In this document: piece after piece, positions 32,928 through 39,835 of the stretch | Layout: each line of letters begins with the position of its first letter | Position numbering within the stretch: position 1 is the first letter of the stretch | Assembly (NCBI GenBank): GCA_036522515.1 | Contig: DATDFQ010000043.1 | Span: forward strand, 310,001 to 374,000 | Length of the DNA stretch: 64,000 nt | Direction of reading: 5' to 3' | DNA from: Bacteroidota bacterium | Lineage (GTDB): Bacteria > Bacteroidota > Ignavibacteria > UBA10030 > SZUA-254 | The notes under the pieces: model-generated | The model's input: only the letters and a program-made list of their open reading frames with translations | Database searches by the model: none | What the model was told of the DNA's origin: nothing | Made by a program: the position numbers and the translations under genes

Positions 32928-35213
32928 TCACTTGCTGAAATCTATCCAGATCGCTTCCCAGGACGTCGCATCTCCTTTGATGAACACCTCGGGCCCGTTC
33001 TTGAGGGCATGCGTTCCCGTCACCGAGTCGAACTGGATATTCGGCGGAAGTTTTCTCGGGAGGATCACGTCGCTCATCGGCGGCATGGTCCTGGAATCGA
33101 AATCTTCGCGTTTAAACGTGGTTCGCCAGCGCTTGTTCTCGATCGGTTCATGCCTCACCGTCACCCGACCGAACCGGGTGGGAGTGTAGGTCAGCGAGAT
33201 CGGTTCCTTCGAGGCAAAGTCGGCCGCCCCGAGGCCGGTAAACAGCCGAAGGCTGTCGCCGTCTTCCAGAACAAGCATATGCCGGAGATACCGGATACAC
33301 TCCGCGCTCGCCCAGTTATGGGGCATGTCACCGACGTACCGTTCGGTCCCGGCCGACTTCAGGGATTGTTCTTCGCGCCATGCGTAGAGGGGCGATGCGT
33401 GGTTGAGAAATCCGATAAATGTCTTTCTCGCAAGATCCCTGAGACCCGCCCAGAGGTAGACCTGCGCGGCGATCGGGGCGTTGTACGGCCAGACACTCTC
33501 GTTCGCGAGCCAGCCTGTCTCCGCTGGAATATCCTCGGCGGTCACCGCTTTCATGAGCTCGATGTGGCCTTTGACGATCGCATTTTCCGGAGGAAGGATG
33601 AGTCCCGGATAGATCGCCTGGGAAAGATAAATCTGGGCCGCCTGAGGCCGCGGCTGTTTCCGTTCATCGGGATCGGACCACTGGGGGTCATCTTTCATCA
33701 GCATCGGCAGGTAGGAGAATCCCTTCGGATGCTGGCGCATCTCCTCACGAGCCGCCGCCGGAATCCTAAGGGTCATGGCGGTCAGGAATTCACGGATCTC
33801 CTGGCGTTTGGGGAGGAAAAACCGCTGGGCTGCTTCGTCGAGTTTCTTCAGCCCCACCCAGAGCCAGATGGAGTTTGTGAATTCGGACCGGATCCCTCCG
33901 ATGCCGCTGTCCCCAAACCCTTTCGGCAGGAGCCCGTACTTCCCGTTTGCCGTGCCGTCCTTTTCGGCCTTGGCCACCAGACCTCTCAGGTACATCATCG
34001 CCTTGTGCGCGTCCGGATAGGTCGCGTGAAAGTAATCCCAGTTCTGCGACAATTCGGCCTGGCGGACGAGGGCATACACCGCCACGGCGGTGTCTTTCCA
34101 ATGGGCCTCTCCCGCGCCGGCGGTGAACCCGCCGCTCGCATCCTGTATGTCCCAGATCGCCTCGAGGCCTTCCTGTGCTTCCTTATCGTTGCCGAGATAC
34201 CGTGCGGCTTCGATCATGAACGCGCCGTCGACGACCCACAATCCGCGACAGACCGTCGGTCCGACCTGGAAAACTTCCTTGCCCTTCTTGAGTTCCTTCG
34301 CCTCCACGATATTCCGGGCGGAAGCGACAAGAAAGTCCTGGTACCCGCCCGTCAGTTTCCAGTCGACCTTCCCCTCGAACGGTTTCCATTTCTGCCAGAA
34401 GGCCCGGGCGCCCGCGATCAGATCGTCAACCCGGCCGAACCCCCTCGTGAGTTTGTCGAGCGGTTGGCCCTCCTGGGGGAACCGGATGAAGAACGCCGCT
34501 TTTTCGCCGCTCTTCAATGACCGCGATTCGAGCTTGAACCGGTGGACCCCTTCTCCCGATCCGGATTCGACGGGCGAATCGACGACAAAAAAAGGCCCTT
34601 GCGAGCCCTCGAGCCGGACGACTCCGAGCCTGCGCCTGCGGGAGGAAGAGTCGTCGACGACCTCCGGCGTGAACGCGCTCTTGGAAGTGAGGACGATCTC
34701 GGGAGAGCATTCCGCATCTGTCTTCCCGTCAGGTTGAAATTCGACCAGAAGGTTGTCGACCCGCCCCTCTCCGGGCTCGTTCGTCGCAAACGAGGTGAGC
34801 GATGCGTTGAGGCCGGTCCAGGAAAGCTTCGTTGAAACGATCGGAATTCCCGGCGCCTCCAGCTTTTGCCCGGCATACTCCCCCGCAGGCCTGCCTTGAA
34901 GGCCGACCGACACCACATGGGGAAAGTAGCTGAAGTCGGCTCCGATCCCCGGATGGCCGATCAGCAATTCACCGTGCTTCCCGACCAGGCTCTTATGGGG
35001 ATCGTCGGGAAAGCAATACGTCGACTGCCAGCGCGCGGGGGCGTAGCGAAAATCGATTTCCTGTTTCACGCCGGCCGCCTTCTGCGCGGAAGCGGAACCC
35101 GGCTTTCCGCCCCCCCCGGGAGGCATCGCCTCTACGAAGTTCCTCCCGATCGTAATCGCACCGAGAGTGATTCCGAGATCCGCGAGGAATTCGCGCCGGT
35201 TCTTCTTCTCCAT
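32928..35213 (-). CDS. Tat-exported six-hairpin glycosidase-like protein
   Basis: This 761-residue protein starts at an ATG with AAGGA 8 nt upstream. The N-terminus MEKKNRREFLADLGITLGAITIG is a twin-arginine signal, implying export of a folded protein. A beta-rich first part (about 50-260) is followed by an alpha/alpha-toroid-like region (about 290-690: CRGLWVVDGAFMIEAARYLGNDKEAQEGLEAIWDIQD, KDTAVAVYALVRQAELSQNWDYFHATYPDAHKAMMYL, ETGWLANESVWPYNAPIAAQVYLWAGL), as in GH15/GH63-type glycosidases. A glycan-degrading role is likely, but linkage and substrate are unknown. It lies 40 nt after the DUF4412 gene. Confidence 0.8.
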   Translation of the reverse strand: MEKKNRREFLADLGITLGAITIGRNFVEAMPPGGGGKPGSASAQKAAGVKQEIDFRYAPARWQSTYCFPDDPHKSLVGKHGELLIGHPGIGADFSYFPHVVSVGLQGRPAGEYAGQKLEAPGIPIVSTKLSWTGLNASLTSFATNEPGEGRVDNLLVEFQPDGKTDAECSPEIVLTSKSAFTPEVVDDSSSRRRRLGVVRLEGSQGPFFVVDSPVESGSGEGVHRFKLESRSLKSGEKAAFFIRFPQEGQPLDKLTRGFGRVDDLIAGARAFWQKWKPFEGKVDWKLTGGYQDFLVASARNIVEAKELKKGKEVFQVGPTVCRGLWVVDGAFMIEAARYLGNDKEAQEGLEAIWDIQDASGGFTAGAGEAHWKDTAVAVYALVRQAELSQNWDYFHATYPDAHKAMMYLRGLVAKAEKDGTANGKYGLLPKGFGDSGIGGIRSEFTNSIWLWVGLKKLDEAAQRFFLPKRQEIREFLTAMTLRIPAAAREEMRQHPKGFSYLPMLMKDDPQWSDPDERKQPRPQAAQIYLSQAIYPGLILPPENAIVKGHIELMKAVTAEDIPAETGWLANESVWPYNAPIAAQVYLWAGLRDLARKTFIGFLNHASPLYAWREEQSLKSAGTERYVGDMPHNWASAECIRYLRHMLVLEDGDSLRLFTGLGAADFASKEPISLTYTPTRFGRVTVRHEPIENKRWRTTFKREDFDSRTMPPMSDVILPRKLPPNIQFDSVTGTHALKNGPEVFIKGDATSWEAIWIDFSK

Positions 35214-35253
35214 CTCTATGATCCTTTGGTATTGGTTGTTCCGGAGGGATGTG

Positions 35254-36132
35254 TTACTGATGACCGTTGGAGCTGTCGGCGGGATCCTTCTCCTCCTTCC
35301 CGCCCTGTTCCTGCATTTCCTTCATGAGTTTTTCCAGATTCTCCCTGTTCAGAGAACTGTCTCCTCCCCGGCCGTGCCTCGACTTCATTTGCTCCTGAAG
35401 CTGGTCCATCATCTTCCCCATGTCGACGTCGAGCGATTGTTTCTTGTACCCCGGGGGCGGATCGAACAGCGCCGCCTCCAGATGCCGTGAATCGATCCTC
35501 GTCACTTCCTGGCTCTCGGTCGTATCGCCGCTTTCCCCCTTTTCCCCCCTGTCCATTGAGAGAATCCTCAGGGGGAACACCTTCATCTTCGCAAGCTCTC
35601 CCTCCCATCCGCTCATCTGCGACTCGGCGAGACTGGGATTCATCTTCTCGAACGATTTCATCAATCCCTCGTAGACGTTCCCCAACTTCGGCGTTCCCCA
35701 GATGTGCGTTACCGTGCCGGTGTCTTCGGCCACCCACTCCTCGCACGGATAGCCGAGGATCGATTCGGTCCGTCCGGCTTTGCGCAGCTTCACGTTCGAA
35801 TCGCCCCGGCGGGGACCGGATCCCCCCTTCTTCTTCCCGCCCGCGTCGCCGGTGAGGGAAATCTCGAGGTAGGTTTTGGCCTGATCATCGACGACCCACA
35901 TGACCTTCCGGTCGCCGCGAAAAATGAATTTTCCTTTCGCCTCACTCCCTTCCCCTTCGCCCGCCTGCGCAGCCAGCATCTCACCTTTCACCGACATGGA
36001 GTACGACACCGAGCGCGGGGCCCCCTCGACATGCCGCGTCATTTTCATATCGATGATTCCCTCAAACTGAGCGAGGGCGGGGAGCGCCCGGAAGAGAAAC
36101 AGCAGAAGGGCGACCGCCATGGCTCTACGCAT
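35254..36132 (-). CDS. Exported DUF4412-domain protein
   Basis: The protein has 292 residues from ATG 36132 (MRRAMAVALLLFLFRALPALAQ, signal peptide), chosen because AAGGA lies 6 nt upstream; two earlier ATGs exist. The mature start FEGIIDMKMTRHVEGAPRSVSYSMSVKGEMLA and MWVVDDQAKTYLEI are typical of DUF4412, a lipocalin/LolA-like fold. Later: GYPCEEWVAEDTGTVTHIWGT and PPPGYKKQSLDVDMGKMMDQLQEQM. The C-terminus is highly charged (GDSSLNRENLEKLMKEMQEQGGKEEKD). Function unknown; in an apparent pair with the Tat-exported glycosidase-like protein. Confidence 0.8.
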   Translation of the reverse strand: MRRAMAVALLLFLFRALPALAQFEGIIDMKMTRHVEGAPRSVSYSMSVKGEMLAAQAGEGEGSEAKGKFIFRGDRKVMWVVDDQAKTYLEISLTGDAGGKKKGGSGPRRGDSNVKLRKAGRTESILGYPCEEWVAEDTGTVTHIWGTPKLGNVYEGLMKSFEKMNPSLAESQMSGWEGELAKMKVFPLRILSMDRGEKGESGDTTESQEVTRIDSRHLEAALFDPPPGYKKQSLDVDMGKMMDQLQEQMKSRHGRGGDSSLNRENLEKLMKEMQEQGGKEEKDPADSSNGHQ

Positions 36133-36240
36133 ACGAAATCCTTTCATCAAGAGTTGTTCAGAGGAGTAAGTTCCGAAAGTACGCTCTCTTTTCCAAATCA
36201 GCCGGGCAGCGGAAGAAGTGCTCCGCGGCGACCCCGCGCG

Positions 36241-36483
36241 TCAAATCTTTTGAGCGGGCGGGGGCGCAGGCGGAGGGAGCGCAAAGGCGGTGATCTCGCA
36301 GTGCCACCCGTTGGTTTTGTGCGAGCTGTCGCAAAAAGGTTTTCTCTGGCTCTCGCCGCACCGGCAGAGCGAGACCGACGTGCGGCCCGCGAGATCGAAC
36401 TTGTTGCCGCTCTGGTCGACGATCTCGAACTCTCCCTCGATGCGGAGGCTCCCGTTGTTCTTGACGATGATTCTGGCGGGCAT
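36241..36483 (-). CDS. CDGSH-type iron-sulfur protein (variant CDSSH)
   Basis: A small, 80-residue protein with ribosome site GAGG 10 nt before the ATG. The cluster-binding motif reads CRCGESQRKPFCDSSH (Cys-x-Cys...Cys-Asp-x-x-His), matching the three-Cys one-His 2Fe-2S site of CDGSH proteins but with Ser for Gly. The preceding IVDQSGNKFDLAGRTSVSL is typical of the bacterial single-domain form. The tail is Pro-rich. Such proteins take part in electron or iron-sulfur handling. It lies 15 nt after thiI. Confidence 0.9.
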   Translation of the reverse strand: MPARIIVKNNGSLRIEGEFEIVDQSGNKFDLAGRTSVSLCRCGESQRKPFCDSSHKTNGWHCEITAFALPPPAPPPAQKI

Positions 36484-36498
36484 TGTGGGGTTTCCTCT

Positions 36499-37734
36499 TC
36501 AGTTTATTGTTGGATCGCCCGCCGGCTCTTCCACGGCGTGACGTTCGACTTCCTCATCGTCCGCGGCCGCGGGAGATGAAAAGCGCTCCGAGGTCGTGGC
36601 GCCGAGCGCCTTCTCCACCAATCCGGGAATGTCGAGAGTTGTCTCGGCCTCCCTGACTTCGGAAGGATCCGCCCAGGTGGCCGGGTTGCGGGGCGCAAGA
36701 TACGAGCAGCAGTCGTCGTTCTGTTCTTTCGAAAGATCGTGCGTGCCGATCGTGCGTGCGAGGCTCATGATATCCTCCTTGTCGCTTCCCGAGAGCGGCC
36801 TCAACACCGGGAGCGACGCCGCGTCGTTGATCACACGGATGTTCCGGAGGGTCTGCGACGCCACCTGCCCGATGCTCTCGCCGGTCGCGAGCGCCTCGGC
36901 CCGTTCGCGCCGGGCGACCGCCTCGGCGATGCGGATCATCATCCTGCGGTAGAGGATCACCCGCAACGGTTGCGGCGTCCGGAGGATGATTTCGTTCTGG
37001 CTTTCGGCGAACGGCACGAGAAAGAGCTTCGACTGAAACTGGTAGCGCGTCAGCGCCGCCACAATCTGGCGGACCTGCTCGACGGACCGGACGCTCGTGT
37101 AAGGCATGCTGTGAAAGTGGACGAAGATCACCGATGCGCCGCGCTTCATCATTTGCCAGGCGGCGACGGGCGAATCGAAGCCGGCCGAGAGGAGTGCGGC
37201 CACCCGGCCGCTTACGCCGACGGGGAGTCCCCCCGGGCCCTTCAATTTCGAGCGATAGACGTACGCCGCTCCGTCGACGAGTTCGATGTAAATCGTCTCA
37301 TCCGGCCTGGAGAGGTTCGCCCGGACCGAAAAGCGCGTGCAGAGGTATTCTCCCACGCGCGCGTTGAGGGCCATCGAAGAAACCGGGAAATTTTTGTCCA
37401 CCCTGCGGGTTTCGACACGGATGGTCTTGAATTCCCTTCCCTCCAGGATCTCTCCGGCCGCCCTGCAGATGGAATCGGCCTCCTGCTCGATTCGCAGGCC
37501 GGTGCAAATATTGGAGAGCCCGAAGACTCCGGTGAGGCGCTGTTCGGCCTCCCCCGGAGTCGAACCGGGAGCGAGGTCGATGATCGACCTGCCATATCCT
37601 CCCCGAATCGCCCCGGGCGCCACCACACCCCGGAGGGAGATTCGCACATTTTTCATGAGCTGGCGCTCGAAATACCTGCGATTCTCGCCCTTCAGGATAA
37701 TTTCATGATGGTGGAGGATGATGACGGGATGCAT
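36499..37734 (-). CDS. thiI: tRNA 4-thiouridine synthetase / thiamine sulfur-transfer protein
   Basis: ThiI adenylates U8 of tRNA and adds sulfur. The protein has 411 residues: an N-terminal ferredoxin-like/THUMP region (about 5-170), then the PP-loop ATPase (SGRVAALLSAGFDSPVAAWQMMKRGASVIFVHFHS), and the ALATGESIGQVASQTLRNI motif. The C-terminal rhodanese domain of E. coli ThiI is absent, as in many bacteria. The last about 40 residues are acidic and unconserved. A promoter sits only 5 nt before the ATG. Followed by the CDGSH gene. Confidence 0.93.
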   Translation of the reverse strand: MHPVIILHHHEIILKGENRRYFERQLMKNVRISLRGVVAPGAIRGGYGRSIIDLAPGSTPGEAEQRLTGVFGLSNICTGLRIEQEADSICRAAGEILEGREFKTIRVETRRVDKNFPVSSMALNARVGEYLCTRFSVRANLSRPDETIYIELVDGAAYVYRSKLKGPGGLPVGVSGRVAALLSAGFDSPVAAWQMMKRGASVIFVHFHSMPYTSVRSVEQVRQIVAALTRYQFQSKLFLVPFAESQNEIILRTPQPLRVILYRRMMIRIAEAVARRERAEALATGESIGQVASQTLRNIRVINDAASLPVLRPLSGSDKEDIMSLARTIGTHDLSKEQNDDCCSYLAPRNPATWADPSEVREAETTLDIPGLVEKALGATTSERFSSPAAADDEEVERHAVEEPAGDPTIN

Positions 37735-37739
37735 ACTTC

Positions 37740-37768
37740 AAGATAGAGTTTCCGGGAGGGAAAAGCAA
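37740..37768 (-). promoter_or_regulatory. Candidate promoter of thiI
   Basis: Minus strand: TTGCTT (37768-37763), 17 nt, TATCTT (37745-37740). The thiI ATG begins 5 nt after the -10 box, so the transcript would be leaderless or nearly so; no ribosome site precedes the ATG. Confidence 0.6.
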
Positions 37769-37780
37769 TCGCCGGAACGC

Positions 37781-37809
37781 TTGCGTCCCACGCGCCTGTT
37801 GCATAGATT
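37781..37809 (+). promoter_or_regulatory. Candidate promoter of the DsrE-like gene
   Basis: TTGCGT (37781-37786), 17 nt, TAGATT (37804-37809), divergent from the thiI promoter and starting 13 nt from its -35. The leader to ATG 37887 is about 70 nt. Confidence 0.58.
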
Positions 37810-37886
37810 GTCTCCATTCATTACATTTCCAATCATTTCGTCCCATCACATCCACTGTTCATTCAAATCATAAGGAGGGTCGCTCA

Positions 37887-38579
37887 ATGGAAAACCTTAC
37901 AAGACTGACTCGGCGGCGCGGATTCCTGGGAACAGTCGCTGCAGGCGGAGTCTCGCTTCTGGGACTCGCATCACTCGCGAAATCCGCACCGCGCGGTTTG
38001 ATGTCGCCGTCGCTCCTGCAGGCCGGAACGGGCGATGCGTCGTTCGAGGCATGGATCGGAAAGATCAAGGGAAAGCACAAGCAGGTCTTCGACGCGCCGG
38101 ACGCGAATCACGGCTTCCCGTTCATCTGGGCGCGCGTGTTCCTGATGACCAACAAGCAGCAGGGTGTTGCGGACGGCGACGTGACGTCGGTCGTCATCCT
38201 GCGGCACGAGGCGATCGGCACTGCCATGGGCCACGATCTCTGGGCGAAGTACAAATTCGGCGAGTTGTTCAAAGTGACCGACCCGGCGACGAAGGCGGCG
38301 GCTGTGCGAAATCCGTTCTTCCAGATGAAGGAGAGCGAGCAGCCCTTGCCGAATATTACGATCGAAGATCTCCAGGCGAGCGGCGTTCTCATCGGAGCCT
38401 GCGACCTGGCGTTGACCTTTTACAGCAAGGGTGTCGCAAAAACCATGAACATGGATGCCGCCGAAGTAAAGAAAGAGTGGGTCGCCGGGGTGCTCCCGGG
38501 AATTCAGATAGTCCCGTCGGGTGTCTTTGCGGTGAACCGCACACAGGAAGCGGGATGCACATACTGCTTCGCGGGCTGA
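37887..38579 (+). CDS. Tat-exported DsrE/DsrF-like protein
   Basis: The protein has 230 residues with an excellent ribosome site (AGGAGG 8 nt upstream). The N-terminus MENLTRLTRRRGFLGTVAAGGVSLLGLASL is a twin-arginine signal. The mature part has the DsrE-like fold pattern: VTSVVILRHEAIGTAMGHDLWAKYKFG, ASGVLIGACDLALTFYSKGVAK, and VPSGVFAVNRTQEAGCTYCFAG. Cys in the GACD segment and the C-terminal CxxC could handle sulfane sulfur, as DsrE-type proteins do, but here in the periplasm. It converges with a TsdA-like dihaem cytochrome, which supports a sulfur role. Confidence 0.82.
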   Translation: MENLTRLTRRRGFLGTVAAGGVSLLGLASLAKSAPRGLMSPSLLQAGTGDASFEAWIGKIKGKHKQVFDAPDANHGFPFIWARVFLMTNKQQGVADGDVTSVVILRHEAIGTAMGHDLWAKYKFGELFKVTDPATKAAAVRNPFFQMKESEQPLPNITIEDLQASGVLIGACDLALTFYSKGVAKTMNMDAAEVKKEWVAGVLPGIQIVPSGVFAVNRTQEAGCTYCFAG

Positions 38580-38603
38580 CAATCGTTCGGAAGTGAGAGT
38601 GTG

Positions 38604-38632
38604 GGCCCGGTCCCCCCGGGCCTACTTCTTTT
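38604..38632 (+). terminator. Intrinsic terminator of the DsrE-like gene
   Basis: GGCCCGG (38604-38610) and CCGGGCC (38616-38622) pair with a 5-nt loop, then TACTTCTTTTG. It lies 25 nt after the stop and touches the stop of the convergent cytochrome gene. Confidence 0.8.
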
Positions 38633-39602
38633 GTAGAGGCGGGGTTACCGCATTTCCCTTGTAATAGACTGCATCGGGGGGGACGCGCTCGGTCGCGTAG
38701 TCCCTGTCTTTATAGGGAAACACCGGACGGGGCTTGGAATTGATGTACGCCGAGATATGCTGGGCATCCTCGGGCGTCAGACTTCCGAGGTCGAGGTAGG
38801 GCATCATGTAGAGGATCATTCCGGCGAGCGTGTAGATTCGCGCCGCGCCCGCCCCGTCGTTCCATGAAGCAGGCCCCCACAAAGGGCCTGCTTTTTTGTT
38901 GCCGATTTCCACCCCCTGGCCGTTCTCTCCGTGGCAGGATGTGCATTTCTCCCGGAACAGTTTCCTGCCCCGCCCCGGATTCAGCTTTTCGAGCGGAATC
39001 AGTTTGTCGGCCGGAATCGTGTTTTCCCCCCTCCATGTTAATCTTGACCCGGCGGCATATCCCGCGGAGAGCCAGGAGATATAGGAGGCGAGCGCTGCGA
39101 CCTCCGGCGCATCGACGGGCACGATCGCCTCGACGGCCCTGGATCCGCCGGCCGTCGGCGCTCCCGTCGCATTCTCGCTCCGGAGGAAACAACCGACGAT
39201 CCGGTCCTCCAGAGAAATCGGACGGCCGGCCCGTTTGCTATACTCCGGGAACACTCCCGCGACGCCGACAAGCGGCATCGCTTTTTCCCTCTGCCCCGCG
39301 TTCAGATGGCAATTGTTGCAGGAGAGAGAATTCCGGGTAAATCCGGGAGCTTCGCGCGGGGTATTGACGAAGATCCGGTACCCCCGGGCAATCCGGGCCG
39401 CGTGAGCGGTGTCGGAGGGAAGCGCATCGATCAGCGGGTTCTTCGGGAGGTCCCACGCGGTTTCCATCCCGGTCCGCGCCGAAATCAGAGGGCCCGCAAG
39501 GACGGAGTCGGCGGGTTTGTAGACCTGTTCCTGTCCTCTCGCGTGCAGCGCAATCGTCAAGACTAACGCCGCGACGGCGGCGATCCCGATGAACGGTTTC
39601 AA
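38622..39602 (-). CDS. Dihaem c-type cytochrome, thiosulfate dehydrogenase (TsdA)-like
   Basis: The protein has 326 residues with a signal peptide (IAAVAALVLTIALHARGQ). Two haem-c motifs are present: CNNCH at 95-99 and CTSCH in the C-terminal half. LSCNNCHLNAGQREKAMPLVG, then EDRIVGCFLRSEN, resembles TsdA. Cys138 lies 43 residues after the first haem Cys, in the sequence context that supplies the unusual Cys axial ligand of TsdA haem 1. TsdA interconverts thiosulfate and tetrathionate. A closely related dihaem cytochrome with another substrate is possible. It faces the DsrE-like gene. Confidence 0.83.
   Translation of the reverse strand: MKPFIGIAAVAALVLTIALHARGQEQVYKPADSVLAGPLISARTGMETAWDLPKNPLIDALPSDTAHAARIARGYRIFVNTPREAPGFTRNSLSCNNCHLNAGQREKAMPLVGVAGVFPEYSKRAGRPISLEDRIVGCFLRSENATGAPTAGGSRAVEAIVPVDAPEVAALASYISWLSAGYAAGSRLTWRGENTIPADKLIPLEKLNPGRGRKLFREKCTSCHGENGQGVEIGNKKAGPLWGPASWNDGAGAARIYTLAGMILYMMPYLDLGSLTPEDAQHISAYINSKPRPVFPYKDRDYATERVPPDAVYYKGNAVTPPLQKK
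38869..38897 (+). terminator. Terminator-like hairpin inside the cytochrome gene, antisense
   Basis: On the plus strand, GCAGGCCC (38869-38876) and GGGCCTGC (38884-38891) pair perfectly with a 7-nt loop and are followed at once by six T. It is opposite to the cytochrome gene (codons for the KKAGPLWGPA segment) and could stop antisense read-through. Confidence 0.6.
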
Positions 39603-39771
39603 TTCACACCTCTCATGAACTGAATTTATGAAAGGGGTGGCTGAGTTACAAACGCTTCAGGATCGCGATCGACAGATCGTCCGCAGCGCCGGAGGTCTTT
39701 CTTCAACGTCTCGAAGATTCTCGGTTCGGGGCGGGGGGCGTTATTGGGAGGAGCGTCCTTCACGGAAGTCC

Positions 39772-39813
39772 TATAAAGAGAGAACGCCGTGCCCACGATG
39801 CTGCACGGCGTTC
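39772..39813 (-). terminator. Intrinsic terminator of the SdrD/T9SS repeat-protein gene
   Basis: Minus strand: an 11-bp perfect stem, GAACGCCGTGC/GCACGGCGTTC (39813-39803 with 39792-39782), loop 10 nt, then TCTCTTTATAG. It lies 23 nt after the stop at 39836. The remainder of the gap to 39602 shows nothing recognised. Confidence 0.78.
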
Positions 39814-39835
39814 CGGAGAGCTGGCATCAAGTTCC

